In this document: positions 56,340 through 64,000 of the stretch, one piece after another
How the letters are laid out: every line of letters begins with the position of its first letter
Numbering within the stretch: position 1 is the stretch's first letter
Assembly (NCBI RefSeq): GCF_026627925.1
Contig: NZ_JAPNLE010000001.1
Span: forward strand, 310,001-374,000
DNA length: 64,000 nt
Direction of reading: 5' to 3'
DNA from: Cupriavidus sp. D39
GTDB lineage: Bacteria; Pseudomonadota; Gammaproteobacteria; Burkholderiales; Burkholderiaceae
Program-made: the position numbers and the translations under genes
Notes under the pieces: generated by a model
Told to the model about the DNA's origin: nothing
What the model saw: the letters and a program-made list of their open reading frames with translations, nothing else
Databases searched by the model: none

Positions 56340-56879
56340 CCCCGGTTGGATGAACTGTTGCGGCTGGCGGCATCGATCAGATCTGGACGTGTCTCTGCTT
56401 CGCTGGCGCTGCAGCGCTTCGGCGCAGCCGCCCAGGGCGATCCGCTGCACCGGGCGGCGGAACGCCTCGGCAGGCTGCTGCGCACGGCTTTCCTGTGTGA
56501 CTACATCGCGATTTAAGAGTTCAGGCGCGAGATCCACACGTTGTTGAATCGCGGCGAATCTATTCATCATCTTCAGCGCGCGATTTACCATGGAAAAGTC
56601 TCACACGAGCGTGGCCGGCGCCGCGACGAGATGAAAGTAATCTCGGGATCGCATGCGCTGCTGACCAACATTGTTCTGGCGTGGAACACCGCCCAGATGC
56701 AGAGCGTGGTCGACCCGCTGCATAAGGAAGGCCAGGTCATCGAAGATGGCTGGCTGCGTCGCATGGGCCCGGTCCATTTCAGCCACATCAATTTCCGGGG
56801 CACTTTCCGCTTTCCTGTGGAGCGCTACGCGGACGCGCTCCTACAACAATCCCGGACGGCGACGCGTCGGTCTGCGTGA
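56340..56879 (+). pseudogene. Tn3-family transposase, C-terminal region
   Basis: The frame gives LDELLRLAASIRSGRVSASL, an in-frame TAA at 56514, then EIHTLLNRGESIHHLQRAIY, GKVSHERGRRRDEMKVISGS and RRMGPVHFSHINFRGTFRF. This is the conserved TnpA C-terminal domain. The N-terminal two thirds are gone. It is a different subgroup text from the C-terminal scrap at 49105. Confidence 0.75.
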
Positions 56880-57140
56880 GTCCAAGGGTACGAGGAGTCC
56901 TTGCACTCAGGTTGCGGGCCGAGCTAAGGTTGAATCAGCGGCGGACTTTCAAATCTCTTCTTTGGACGTACGGCGCCTATCTTGACTCAGCGCGCACCTA
57001 CGCTGCTCAGGTCGAGCAAAGGGTCGATAGCCCTCGAAATGCCAGTCTTCGCCCACCTGGGATCGTTTTCAACAACATGTTGTAGGTAGAAAATGTTGGA
57101 TCCCAGGTTGCGTTTGACAACTCACGAGGCGGGCCCCGCG
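56880..57140. other. Intergenic stretch
   Basis: It holds the promoter region of the DUF1206 gene. An ACAACATGTTGT dyad lies at 57071-57082. Confidence 0.4.
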
Positions 57141-57958
57141 ATGGCACCCAATTCCGGTGGCAAGGCCGAACAGGCTGGCGACAGCGCGTCGTTGAAGGTG
57201 CTCGCCCGCGTCGGGTTGATCGCTTACGGCGTTGTGCACCTCTTGATCGGCTGGCTGGCGCTGCAGATCGCATGGGGCGCGCCGGCCGGCAAGAGCGCCG
57301 ACATCTCCGGGGCGCTGAGAACATTGGCTGATCAGCCCTTTGGCAGGATCCTGCTATGGCTGGTTGCGGTCGGCATGGTGGCGCTCGCGCTCTGGCAGGC
57401 CAGTGAAGCCATCTGGGGCTATCGCAACCGCGTAGGTGCCGAACGGGTCCGCAATCAAGTCACCAGCGGGGCCAAGGCCGTGATCTACGCCGCCCTGGGG
57501 GTCAGCGCAGCTTCGGTCGTGCTCGGCTGGGGATCGTGGGACGCGCAGTCCCAGCAGCAAACAACCTCAGGTGTGCTGGCGTGGCCCGCCGGGCGGGTGA
57601 TCGTCGTGGTCACGGGGCTGATCATCATTGGCGTCGGCGTGGCCGGGATGGTCAAGGGCGTGAAGAAATCCTTCAACGAGGAGATTGACACTTCGTCGAT
57701 GTCCCCAGTTGCCCGGAAAGGCGTGGCGCGACTGGGCCAAGTCGGATACATCGCCAAGGGGTGGCACTGGGCGTGGTGGGGGGCCTGCTCAGCTATGCGG
57801 CGCTGACCTTCCACCGGCAGAAGGCGCCGGGGCTGGACGGCGCGCTGCATGCGATCCTGGCACAGCCGTTGGGGCGGTTTCTGCTTACGGCCGTGGCGCT
57901 TGGATTCGTGGCCTTCGGCCTGTTCGCGATGCTCGAGTCACGCTACCGCCGGATGTAG
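57141..57958 (+). pseudogene. DUF1206 membrane protein, one frameshift
   Basis: From ATG 57141 a protein of three two-helix repeats (VLARVGLIAYGVVHLLIGWL; SGAKAVIYAALGVSAASVVL; RLGQVGYIAKG) typical of DUF1206. The third repeat continues in another frame (ALGVVGGLLSYAALTFHRQK to FAMLESRYRRM). The break is at GGGG near 57760, and one more G joins the frames. The real gene is probably intact at about 272 residues. Function unknown. Confidence 0.75.
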
Positions 57959-58321
57959 CCCTTCTAGACCGAGTGAACGTACGCTGGTTCAGCAGTCGGG
58001 AGCGGGCGCGTCCCGACCGTCACCTCCAAGAGTCCGCTGCGCGAGGTGCGGAGAAGCTCGGAGATTGTCTGCGGCAGAGGGGCTCGCACATCAAGGACCT
58101 CAGGCTCGAGGCGAATGGCGTCGACCGCGTTCAAGTTCCAGCGCTGTGTGCAGTTGGTCAAGTGCTTCCACGCACTCCAGCACGATGGCCTGGACGCGAT
58201 TCGCTCTCTCGTCATGCACCTGCGACCCGGGCGTTGCGGCGAGCCGCTTGCCAACCGCCAGCCTGAGCCTTGCCTGCCTTGACGGCGCGGAAGGAGATCC
58301 CAATCATCTCAGTTCGAGCAG
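57959..58321. other. Unassigned stretch
   Basis: Open on several frames, but no start, domain or repeat could be identified. Confidence 0.4.
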
Positions 58322-59030
58322 ATGGATCCGAGTGTTCGGGCGCTGCTGGCGCAAGCGCGTGCGCTGGTGCCGGTCGGCGCTCAGCATGACGTGGTGCCTT
58401 GGGAAAGGCTCTATGTTCCGCAGGATGTCGACGGCTCGCGCGGGACGTTTCGGGCGCCCACGGCGACCTGCACGCTGAGTTCTTTGCGATACGCCCTCTG
58501 TGTCGCGGCGGACTCGTGCAGCGCGAGCCAGGCCTGCACCGCCCCTCGTAGTCGTTGTTGGCAGCGGTCGGAGCCATTGGCCGCCACTCGGGTTTTCAGC
58601 GAGGGCGAATGGTCGCTACCAGACGGTGGCCGAAGGGTTGGAATTGGGCCACCAGTGGGAAGTGCCGGCTGCACAGCGGCTGCGGTTCGTGCTCAATTTT
58701 GCATACGCGACGGGCCTGCGCATCAGCGAATTGGTGAGCGCCACGCAGGGCCAGATCGAGGTCGACGGGCATGGCGATCATTGGCTGCACCTGGTTGGAA
58801 AAGGCAGCAAAGCCACCAAAGTGGCGCTGCCGCCGCTGGCTCGCGCGGCGCTCGACCGGTATCTGATGCAACGCGAACTGCCGATCACGCCGGCGAGGTG
58901 GGATCCGCGAACGCCATTGATCGGCAGGCATCGAACCCGACAGCAGCCCGGCAAGCATCACCACGACCAGGCAGTGGAGTATCTTGCGGCGGCCAACTGG
59001 CTGCTCCAGGAACGATGGAAAAAAGGGTAG
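58322..59030 (+). pseudogene. Tyrosine integ­rase remnant with an internal micro-inversion
   Basis: It begins QARALVPVGAQHDVVPWERL and GTFRAPTATCTLS, the region after the DUF3701 domain in Burkholderiales integrases. The next part (VQAWLALHESAATQRAYRKE) is present only on the opposite strand at about 58478-58562. Forward text resumes at AATRVFSEGEW and, in another frame, QRLRFVLNFAYATGLRISEL with HLVGKGSKATKVALPPLARA. The first catalytic Arg (TGLR) is kept; the HxxR and Tyr are lost. Confidence 0.7.
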
Positions 59031-59145
59031 GCCCAATGCAATGAACGGTTTACAGCACTAGTTACGGATGAGCCGGCGAGGGCAATTGGCATTGCACTCG
59101 GCCTTGGCATAATACTTGGAGCCCGGTGCTTCCTCGGCCTTCACC

Positions 59146-59427
59146 CTACTGACGACTACGCGGCTGCTTGTGTGAGGGGATGGTCTCGCGAAGGTCGCAT
59201 AGCCATTGGGGCGCAGCGATCATCATCGCAGGAATCGCTCCCCGGCGTGTGGTAGCACGCGGAACGAGATGCAGCCGGACGACCGGGGACCAAACCAACG
59301 TCGCCTCATACCAGCCCTCTTCTGACTCGATCACAAAATCGATATTGTGTGTATCGAACGCAGCCACTGTCTGCCAGAAATCGGCGCTCTGCCAGCTAAG
59401 GACCGCTGTGATAGTGTCAGACTTCAT
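59146..59427 (-). CDS. Hypothetical protein
   Basis: A 93-residue protein from ATG 59427 with GGGGGG upstream. It reads MKSDTITAVLSWQSADFWQT and GWYEATLVWSPVVRLHLVPR. The composition is protein-like, but no family was recognised. It stands alone. Confidence 0.45.
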   Translation of the reverse strand: MKSDTITAVLSWQSADFWQTVAAFDTHNIDFVIESEEGWYEATLVWSPVVRLHLVPRATTRRGAIPAMMIAAPQWLCDLRETIPSHKQPRSRQ

Positions 59428-59968
59428 GGTCAAGCCCCCCCGATAAGAAGGGAGACTGCCTTCGAAAGGTTCCCTCTGCAATTAGCCACTCGGACTAGGG
59501 ATAAGGAGCGAGGCCACCAAGGGGAAACTTCTTGCTGGCTATCCTACACTCTAAGGTGCGACCGTTTTGCGCCTTGGACCGGATTTATTTTGCAATGAAA
59601 TGGGAACGCAACGAAGAAACCAATACGAGCCTCGCGCAATTGAGTCGACATGCAGACAACTGTTCGCGTTTCCTCGCAGCAGCCGCGAGAACTGCGGCCG
59701 CCCCCAATTCCGAGCTCTGTTCTCATCTTCGGGCGATCGGGATCCGAACGAATCGTCCCTCCTTTGAATCTCGCCGTGGCGGCTCAGCGCAGAATTTGGC
59801 GGACTCGGGGAAGGACGGAACGATCGGCTTGGATTGGCATTCCACGATAGCCTCGTCGCAAAAAATGCGATTGATCATCTAAGAGCCTTGCCCGCGCAAT
59901 GATGTCCTCGCATTCGGCGCAGACCGAATCGCCGCTCTCCAGCACCCAGCCGGTAGCGACATGAAAAC
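59428..59968. other. Unassigned stretch
   Basis: Several short frames occur, none with a ribosome site or family feature. Confidence 0.4.
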
Positions 59969-60112
59969 CACAACAAGCTACGGAAAATCAAGGAAGAGTT
60001 GAGGCGCGGATGACACCGGTCCGTCTCGGGACAGGGCGGATGGATGCGACGTGTGGTGCCAAGGGTACTTCAACGACTACGCAGTACCGACCAACACCCC
60101 ACTAAATAGGCT
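59969..60112 (+). pseudogene. Group II intron maturase, C-terminal fragment
   Basis: Across three frames the text reads LRKIKEELRR, HRSVSGQGGWMRRVV and QGYFNDYAVPTNTP, the conserved maturase thumb/X region seen in another class of group II RT. It differs from both other introns in this window. Badly frameshifted. Confidence 0.55.
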
Positions 60113-60397
60113 TGCTGCAAATTCGGCTGCAGGAGCTTGACGATCGCCTGGGCAATCTCGTCTAGTGTACCGTCGCCTGGTAGACGTTCCCAACGTCCCT
60201 TTGGCCGCGGAAGTCGGCGCCATAACGATCACGGCCGAGCTCGGTCAACCGAGCCACCACCGTCGGCTCCTCGTCGTCCGGACCTTTTATCAGCAGGTGA
60301 CGCCGTAGGCTTGCGTGACGATCTGCTCATGGCCGACCAGGCTGCGCAGTTGCCGCTGCAATTCGGCAGCGTAATGTTTGGCTGGGAAAGCTGGCAT
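60073..60397 (-). pseudogene. Decayed conserved hypothetical gene
   Basis: Three minus-strand frames in sequence give KHYAAELQRQLRSLVGHEQI then VTQAYGVT, LLIKGPDDEEPTVVARLTEL with GRDRYGADFRGQR, and RWERLPGDGTLDEIAQAIVK followed by LLQPNLQQ. Together they form one roughly 100-residue helical protein broken by two frame changes. The family is not known to me. Its 3' end overlaps the maturase fragment on the other strand. Confidence 0.45.
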
Positions 60398-60430
60398 GTC
60401 GCCTTGTTGAGGGTGTTCTCTTGATGGTTC

Positions 60431-61343
60431 TCGGCGGGGCAACCGGTGGCTAGTGCACTGGCCGAACGGCCAAGTCTGCGACAAGACAGTATCAGGAATG
60501 CAACCAATTCGATCGTATGCGGTTGGGGTTGTAAGAAGTTCCCAACTCATCCAAGAGGGCGAGCAGTGTGCTGTGCCAATGTGAGGTGGCCAACATTCAT
60601 ACCCCATCCGGCTACGTCTTTTGTCGCCGCCGCGCTCCTCTAGCGCATGTCCCATCCTGTATGCCAACCCTAGCGGCAGTTGTCGTGCATTAAGGCGCAC
60701 AACGAAATGACGCCGGGTCGTATCGCGACTGCAACAGTTCGTACGCTCGTGCGGCCACTGCTCCACCACCCGAATCCCTCTGTGCAGTTGCCTAAATTCA
60801 CTGCAGCCGCGGGATCGCGAAAAGCAACTATGTGCCCTATTGCACACTAACACTGACTGGTAAGTATACAAAGCATTACTTTAGTCACCAAGCGGATCCA
60901 GGTTAAGGCGCACGCAAGCCATGCGTCTTTCGTACCAACATGGAAACATCTGGTTACAAATGTATCTCTGCGTTACAAATTGCAAAATGACATTATCAAT
61001 TAAATCAACCACTTAACGCCACTGGCACGTTCGTCGCTCATATCCTCGTTACAAAGATCAGAGCGACCGGAAAAGACGAACACGGTACGCCAGGGATGCC
61101 AGAGCCAAGGGGGTTCAAACCACCAGCAAAGACATCACGACAAAAGATTGACGGGGGGTGAGGCGGCGTCCGTGGCAGGGCGCTTCGCGGGGAGGTTTGG
61201 CGCCGGGCCAGCGCAAATTTTGAAAATCCATGGCCCACGCCGCGCACGGTGCCAGGTAACTCACTGGAGTGGCGATCACAGGCAGTCTTGTAGCACTTTC
61301 AGGCGCGGGAACGATTCCTGAGGGAGGCACCCGAAAGCCAAAC
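60431..61343. other. Gene-free, locally AT-rich stretch
   Basis: About 900 bases without a supported gene. The part 60940-61030 is unusually AT-rich and holds two similar words, GGTTACAAATG and CGTTACAAATTG, 21 bases apart, which could be regulator sites. No tRNA could be folded from it. Confidence 0.4.
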
Positions 61344-61377
61344 AAAGCCCTTGTTTTTCAAGGGCTTTTTTATTTTT
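61344..61377. terminator. Strong Rho-independent terminator
   Basis: AAGCCCTTG pairs with CAAGGGCTT across TTTTT, followed by a T-rich tract (TTTTTATTTTTT). No clear gene lies upstream on the plus strand, so it may belong to an unannotated small RNA or a lost gene. Confidence 0.8.
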
Positions 61378-62082
61378 TGGCGTAATCTTGTCGTACTGCT
61401 GACGCTGGTTAGCACGCGTTGTGGTACTGAGCCGCGAGCGGTGCGAGAGAGGATGCTGGCCGCCGTCGCGGAGACGGGCCTGCTGCCCCAGTCCGCGCTG
61501 GGGATGGTGCAGGCCCGGCGATCCTCGGTTATCCGTAAGACGACAGTCCGCCGATTTCACTCGGCGCGATGCCCAGCCGATCACTTTCAGCGCGATCATG
61601 GATGCTTGCCAACAAGTCTACTAGCGGGCACATGGACATGCCCGCCACGAACTACCAGACTGAATCCATTCTCCTCAAATCCCATTTCCTGCCCGGTGAC
61701 GTGGCCGAACTGCGCCTGCTGTGCGACAGCGTGACCCTCACCGATCGCGGCTTGGGCGTGGAAGGCGTCGAGACGCGCCACATCGAGAGGATGGTGCGGA
61801 CGGCCGATGACCTGTCGTTCGAGCAGGACGGCCAGCACCACCGGATTTTGCGTCGAGCCTCTGCTCGCAGATTACCCCCAAAGGATGATTGCGCCCTCCA
61901 TAGCTCGGCCTATCATGAACCGGCAATCTTCCCTGGTTGCACCTTTGCCCTCGCTCATCACTGACCGAGGGTTTTTTCTTGTCCACCGACAAGCGTACCC
62001 TCCCGATCGGCGATACGCGCCCTGCTTCCGCTGCGCAAAACTACCGCAGCGCGGTCGACCATTGACCAAGGGTGGGTCTCCT
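61378..62082. other. Unassigned stretch with one protein-like frame
   Basis: A plus-strand frame from about 61639 (SILLKSHFLPGDVAELRLLC then DSVTLTDRGLGVEGVETRHI) has reasonable composition but no recognised domain. Otherwise nothing could be assigned. Confidence 0.35.
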
Positions 62083-62113
62083 GGGCTGCGGCCGACACTG
62101 CAGCCCGATTTTT
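62083..62113 (+). terminator. Terminator-like hairpin
   Basis: GGGCTGC and GCAGCCC pair across a 10-base loop and are followed by GATTTTTTG. Confidence 0.65.
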
Positions 62114-62426
62114 TGCCCGTGCCGCGGTGAACAGAGACGACTGACCTGCCGGGATCCGGAGCGGGCGCGCAGTTTCATGCGGCACTATCTGCCCGAGCTA
62201 ATGGATGCCGCGGCGGCGCCGCGTGCGGCGCTCGCAAAAGCTAGCGCCGCAGTAGCAGAGGAGCGCCTACTCACCCGGCGTGACGGGCTCAAACCAGTGG
62301 GGTAGGACAGTCCCTTCAATGGGGTAGGAAAGCCCCTTCAACTCCAAGGCCAATTAACAACCCTACGGTACCTCTCCTATGCTTTAGTTGCGTGTGGCGA
62401 AGGGCCCTCATCCTCGATCACCCGCA
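62114..62426. other. Unassigned stretch
   Basis: A short frame ending at 62305 (SFMRHYLPELMDAAAAPRAA) looks protein-like but has no recognised family. The phrase GGGGTAGGA.AG.CCCTTCAA occurs twice near 62300-62340. Confidence 0.35.
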
Positions 62427-62467
62427 GTGCCGCGACTCTCCTCCCCTCGGGTCGCGGCACTTTTTTT
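62427..62467 (+). terminator. Strong Rho-independent terminator
   Basis: GTGCCGCGAC pairs perfectly with GTCGCGGCAC across a 14-base loop and is followed by seven T residues. It lies directly before the DNA-ligase fragment. Confidence 0.85.
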
Positions 62468-62472
62468 ATCGA

Positions 62473-62614
62473 TGAAACGCAAAGCGGCCCTGCAGAAACT
62501 GCTGGCTGACCCGCCGGCCGGCCTGATGTATGTGCAGGACGTCGACGATGGGGAATGGCTCTACGACAACGCGCTGGCGTTGAAACTGGAGGAGGTCGTC
62601 GCGAAGCGGGCCTT
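62473..62614 (+). pseudogene. ATP-dependent DNA ligase fragment
   Basis: The frame reads KRKAALQKLLADPPAGLMYV then QDVDDGEWLYDNALALKLEE and VVAKR. This is the LigD/ATP-ligase segment leading to motif IV (LEGxVAKR), with E in place of G. It is cut off by the IS5-type transposase fragment. Confidence 0.6.
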
Positions 62615-63213
62615 TGCGATAGAGCTTCGCATCGGGATCGGTCCTGGACTGATGCGTATCGTTGCTGCGCTTGTGCCCCCTGAAGTCGCCGCTATCGTTG
62701 TCGCCGTCGCTGCCATCCTTTCGAACAAAGCTCTTGTGGCCTGCCCACGCCTGAATCAGCGTGCCGTCCACGCTGAAGTGCTCGGCCGACAGCCAGTTTT
62801 TCTTCTGCGCAAGGGCAAGCACCTCGTTGAAGAATTCAATCACCGCATCGTGCTGGATCAGGCGCGCCCGATTCTTGGTGAAGACCGTGGGCACCCAGAC
62901 TGCGTCGTCCATCGACAACCCGATGAACCAGCGAAACAGCAGGTTGTACTGCGTCTGCTCCATCAATTGACGCTCGGACCGGATGCTGTAGAGCACCTGC
63001 AGCAACATCGCTCGCAGCAGCTTCTCCAGCGCGATGCTCGGGCGACCACCCTTGATGTCGGCCTCATACATCCCCGCGAACAGCCGATCCATCTTCGCCA
63101 AGGCTTGATTGACCATGGTGGCGAATCGGGCACAGTGGATGGGACTTGGGCACAAAATCGTCCAGCCGCCGCATGGTGAACAAGCTTTCGGTGAAGGTAT
63201 CTGCGCCGCGCAT
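62615..63213 (-). pseudogene. IS5-family transposase, N-terminal fragment
   Basis: From ATG 63213 it reads MRGADTFTESLFTMRRLDDF and, after a one-base frame change near 63130, MVNQALAKMDRLFAGMYEAD, IKGGRPSIALEKLLRAMLLQ and LSAEHFSVDGTLIQAWAGHK (catalytic Asp). It ends at DPDAKLYRK, joined to the DNA-ligase fragment, so the C-terminal half is missing. It is a different IS5 subgroup from the 32.8-kb element. Confidence 0.75.
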
Positions 63214-63592
63214 GCGATGTCGGAGAGTGAGTCGTGTCGAGTTCTCAGATCAACGTTTCGACATGGCGATGCGCTGACTCGGGGCCGAGGTACTTCAGCA
63301 GCCTGTTAGACCGTGGAATCTGTCGAAGCATGTGGCATTTGCATCGCTGCCGGGGGGCGCTGAAACTCCAGAGCGAAGACTGGGCTCCTCGCTCTGCACA
63401 GCGGATTCGACGAGGTTGAATCGATCGAGCCTTCGCTCAGCCGGTTGGATTGGCTCGTGATCTCGTATCGACTCATTGTCGGATCCCTGCCAAAAGCAAC
63501 CGAGTCCGAGCAACCGAGTCCGAGACAAGATAACCGTGGCAGCGCTACGGAGGCACCGCTCACCGGTGTTGGTGCACAATACGGTTGGCACG
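63214..63592. other. Unassigned stretch
   Basis: It may include the right end of the IS5 fragment and the promoter of the last gene. The 7-mer CCGAGTC recurs in tandem near 63500-63520. No gene is supported. Confidence 0.4.
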
Positions 63593-63994
63593 ATGGAGAC
63601 AAGCTATATGGGCACGGAAGCCACCAGAAGCGAAATTGAAGCGGCCATCAGCCGCATCCTCCAAGGCACGCCAAAGCGCGTTGCCAGCGAGCGCCGTCTT
63701 TGCATTTCCGCAGTTGCGGAGGAAGCTGCTGTGTCAAACGCTACGATCCACAATCGCTATCCAGACCTAGCGGTGCGGATTCGTACAATCATGAAGCAGG
63801 GTATCGAGGCTGAGGCATTGGCCCAAAGCGAGGAAATTGCCAATTTGAGGCGCGCTTTGGCGCAGTCACGACAAGCTCTGAGAGGAAGAGACGACGAAAT
63901 TCGCCACCTAAAAGCCGTAAATCTGCTCTTGGCAAGAGAGATCCAAGCGCTTAGGGAGGACTTGGAATCGCTCCGCTCCAGTTGCACCGGCTAG
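63593..63994 (+). CDS. HTH plus coiled-coil protein, possibly recombinase-associated
   Basis: A 133-residue protein from ATG 63593 (or 63608). An N-terminal helix-turn-helix (ISAVAEEAAVSNATIHNRYP) is followed by a charged coiled coil (ALAQSREALR-like heptads, then DDEIRHLKAVNLLLAREIQA). This layout resembles the small TnpC-like partners of tyrosine-recombinase transposons such as Tn554, although they are only analogous. It ends at the window edge, so its neighbours are unseen. Confidence 0.55.
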   Translation: METSYMGTEATRSEIEAAISRILQGTPKRVASERRLCISAVAEEAAVSNATIHNRYPDLAVRIRTIMKQGIEAEALAQSEEIANLRRALAQSRQALRGRDDEIRHLKAVNLLLAREIQALREDLESLRSSCTG

Positions 63995-64000
63995 TGATCG

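Noticed and set aside
61020..61140. Possible tRNA (GGTTCAAACC-like T-loop at 61110)
   Set aside because: No acceptor, D or anticodon arm can be paired around the motif.

Overview
The window reads as accessory DNA from a high-GC betaproteobacterium of the Burkholderiales, probably Cupriavidus- or Ralstonia-like. This is an inference from gene content: a Zot-type filamentous prophage at a dif site, an intracellular PHB depolymerase, a second RpoD-type sigma factor, a hyf-like membrane complex, KfrA- and H-NS-like plasmid genes, and remnants of IS5, IS4, IS6, ISL3, ISNCY and Tn3 elements plus group II introns. No rRNA, tRNA or CRISPR array was seen.

Layout. 1-6.8 kb is the right part of an inovirus prophage (Rep C-terminus, ssDNA-binding protein, small coat genes, major coat, pIII-like adhesin, pVI-like protein, Zot/pI, a coiled-coil regulator with GTTAC palindromes), ending in a dif site at 6776-6803. 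6.8-8.9 kb holds a frameshifted DUF1016 nuclease and Tn3/ISNCY scraps. 9-14.8 kb is a leftward stress-type block: phaZ, a truncated ykgJ, rpoD-like sigma factor, a DUF1275-DUF1232 fusion, a spermidine-synthase-like gene and an HPr-like protein lacking the phospho-histidine. 15-24.8 kb carries two paralogous ribbon-helix-helix genes, an ACT protein, a universal stress protein and a complete hyfBCEFGI-like operon whose large subunit lacks the NiFe cysteines. 25.5-32.2 kb has integrase and DsbA scraps, a cytochrome c4 gene and a remnant of a second, an intact IS4-family element, hemerythrin, an MBL-fold hydrolase and a second universal stress protein.

32.5-41.2 kb is a mobile patchwork: an IS5-family element inserted in a kfrA-like remnant, its transposase interrupted by a composite of two group II introns and duplicated in forward-inverted-forward order; then small secreted, EthD, H-NS-like and kfrA-like genes and a second DUF1016 fragment beside another dif-like site. 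A type I glutamine synthetase follows at 41.4-42.9 kb. 43-50 kb holds a long hairpin, DUF1488 and mntH remnants, a group IIC-type intron behind a terminator, a Gln/Gly-rich protein gene and an intact ISL3 element with a passenger gene. 50.4-64 kb has an amino acid:carrier-protein ligase, a CYTH-CHAD gene split by an amber codon next to a ten-copy hexanucleotide repeat, Tn3 and integrase remnants, a DUF1206 gene, terminators, an IS5-family transposase fragment in a DNA-ligase remnant, and an HTH/coiled-coil gene at the edge.

The phaZ, sigma, Usp, ACT, hyf, cytochrome c4, hemerythrin, MBL and glnA genes look like a redox/energy-stress module embedded in mobile DNA. At least seven genes are broken by what looks like a single missing G or C in a homopolymer run, so some apparent pseudogenes may be sequence error.
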